A stretch of 64,000 nt of DNA from Luidia sarsii (Eukaryota; Echinodermata; Asteroidea; Paxillosida; Luidiidae): assembly GCA_949987565.1 (NCBI GenBank), contig OX465121.1, positions 3,117,117 to 3,181,116 on the forward strand. The letters are read 5' to 3'. Shown here one piece after another: positions 63,374-64,000 of this stretch (its first letter is position 1; each line of letters begins with the position of its first letter). Position numbers and translations under genes: made by a program. The notes under the pieces were generated by a model. The model saw only the letters and a list, made by a program, of their open reading frames with translations, was not told the origin of the DNA and made no database searches.

Positions 63374-63489
63374 GTAAGAATCACTTGCTGTTACTCCCTT
63401 GTGGTTGGATGCTTGACTTTAGGTCTGATGATTAGAGAACAGATTGACAATAGTCAGAATGTTGTGTTGTTACTGTGTCTAATTGAGGT

Positions 63490-63945
63490 GAACAACCACT
63501 CACCAGACAGACAAATGTAGGAGGTAGTGGCAATGCCATGTCTCACTGAGGTGAGCAACCACCTGACAGAACAGACAGACAAATGTAGAAGGTGGTGGCA
63601 ATGCCATGTCTCACTGAGTTGAGCAACCGCCTGACAGAACAGACAGACAAATGTAGAAGGTGGTGGCAATGCCATGTCTCACTGAGGTGAGCAACCACTT
63701 GACAGAACAGACAGACAAATGTAAAAGGTGGTGGCAATGCCATGTCTCACTGAGGTGAGCAACCACCTGACAGAACAGAAAGACAAATGTAGAAGGTGGT
63801 GGCAATGCTGTGTCTCACTGAGGTGAGCAACCACCCGACAGAACAGACAGACAAATGTAGAAGGTGGTTGCAATGCCATGAGGTGAGCAACCACCCGACA
63901 GAACAGACAGACAAATGTAGAAGGTGGCAATGCTTTGTCTCACAG
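63490..63945. repeat. Minisatellite, 68-bp unit, about 6-7 copies (same family as 14385)
   Basis: Same unit and orientation as the array at 14385-15260 (AATGTAGAAGGTGGTGGCAA, CTCACTGAGGTGAG). Units near 63870 and 63930 carry deletions. It sits in the intron after exon 45. Confidence 0.93.
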
Positions 63946-64000
63946 AGCAAGTACATGTACCTGAAAGGAAATATTGACGTTGTGGCTGTTACCTTTCACC

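Overview
The window is eukaryotic, almost certainly from an animal. It has no operons or ribosome-binding sites. Short exons with GT/AG borders are separated by introns packed with tRNA-derived SINEs, MITEs, LINE remnants and minisatellites. The repeat style and the frequent TGTACA palindromes would suit a marine invertebrate deuterostome such as an echinoderm or amphioxus, but this is an impression and not a sequence proof.

One plus-strand gene runs through the whole window and off both ends. I resolve 45 consecutive coding exons between 74 and 63373. They total 14,606 nt and join in one frame for about 4,868 codons, with every intron phase compatible. The product is a giant extracellular-type glycoprotein made of 11 related modules of roughly 330-420 aa. 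Each module runs in order: a Gly/Ser/His head (GAGHGG(R/S)GG); a YGxxYEPxxFGSxGG segment; GGRGGG-x-NV with DGxVSANG; GGGSGGSIWI; GGGGAGGRxAxY; GGPGTxFLYH; HRTLxIxN; a WLLPxSG segment; YHFEELQIYGxAHLAI; MIGDRTGxxHIG; DLPFSxxVY; NLTLHHGG; and finally EGGGLxxGTxL with NITVDDGGxLxADGxGY. Module heads lie near 77 (M1), 3900 (M2), 6075 (M3), 7350 (M4), 9200 (M5), 22065 (M6), 30160 (M7), 39985 (M8), 44250 (M9), 49620 (M10) and 58715 (M11). M2-M4 sit almost wholly in one 3.76-kb exon; the other modules are split over 4-9 exons. M5 and M7 carry a galactose-binding/discoidin-like insert at the same module position, and M10 carries an eight-cysteine insert. No signal peptide, membrane segment, start or stop codon is in view, so both termini lie outside.

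The introns hold ten tandem arrays. These include one that repeats the gene's own 5' splice site about 25 times, one apparently grown from a SINE tail, and two 68-bp families each present at separate loci. They also hold at least eight copies of a CACTA-type MITE with visible 3-bp target duplications, several TTAA-flanked inverted-repeat elements (one carrying a frameshifted THAP domain), two tRNA-derived SINE families, foldback repeats and two LINE reverse-transcriptase C-terminal fragments. I see no second host gene, true tRNA gene, promoter or CRISPR array.
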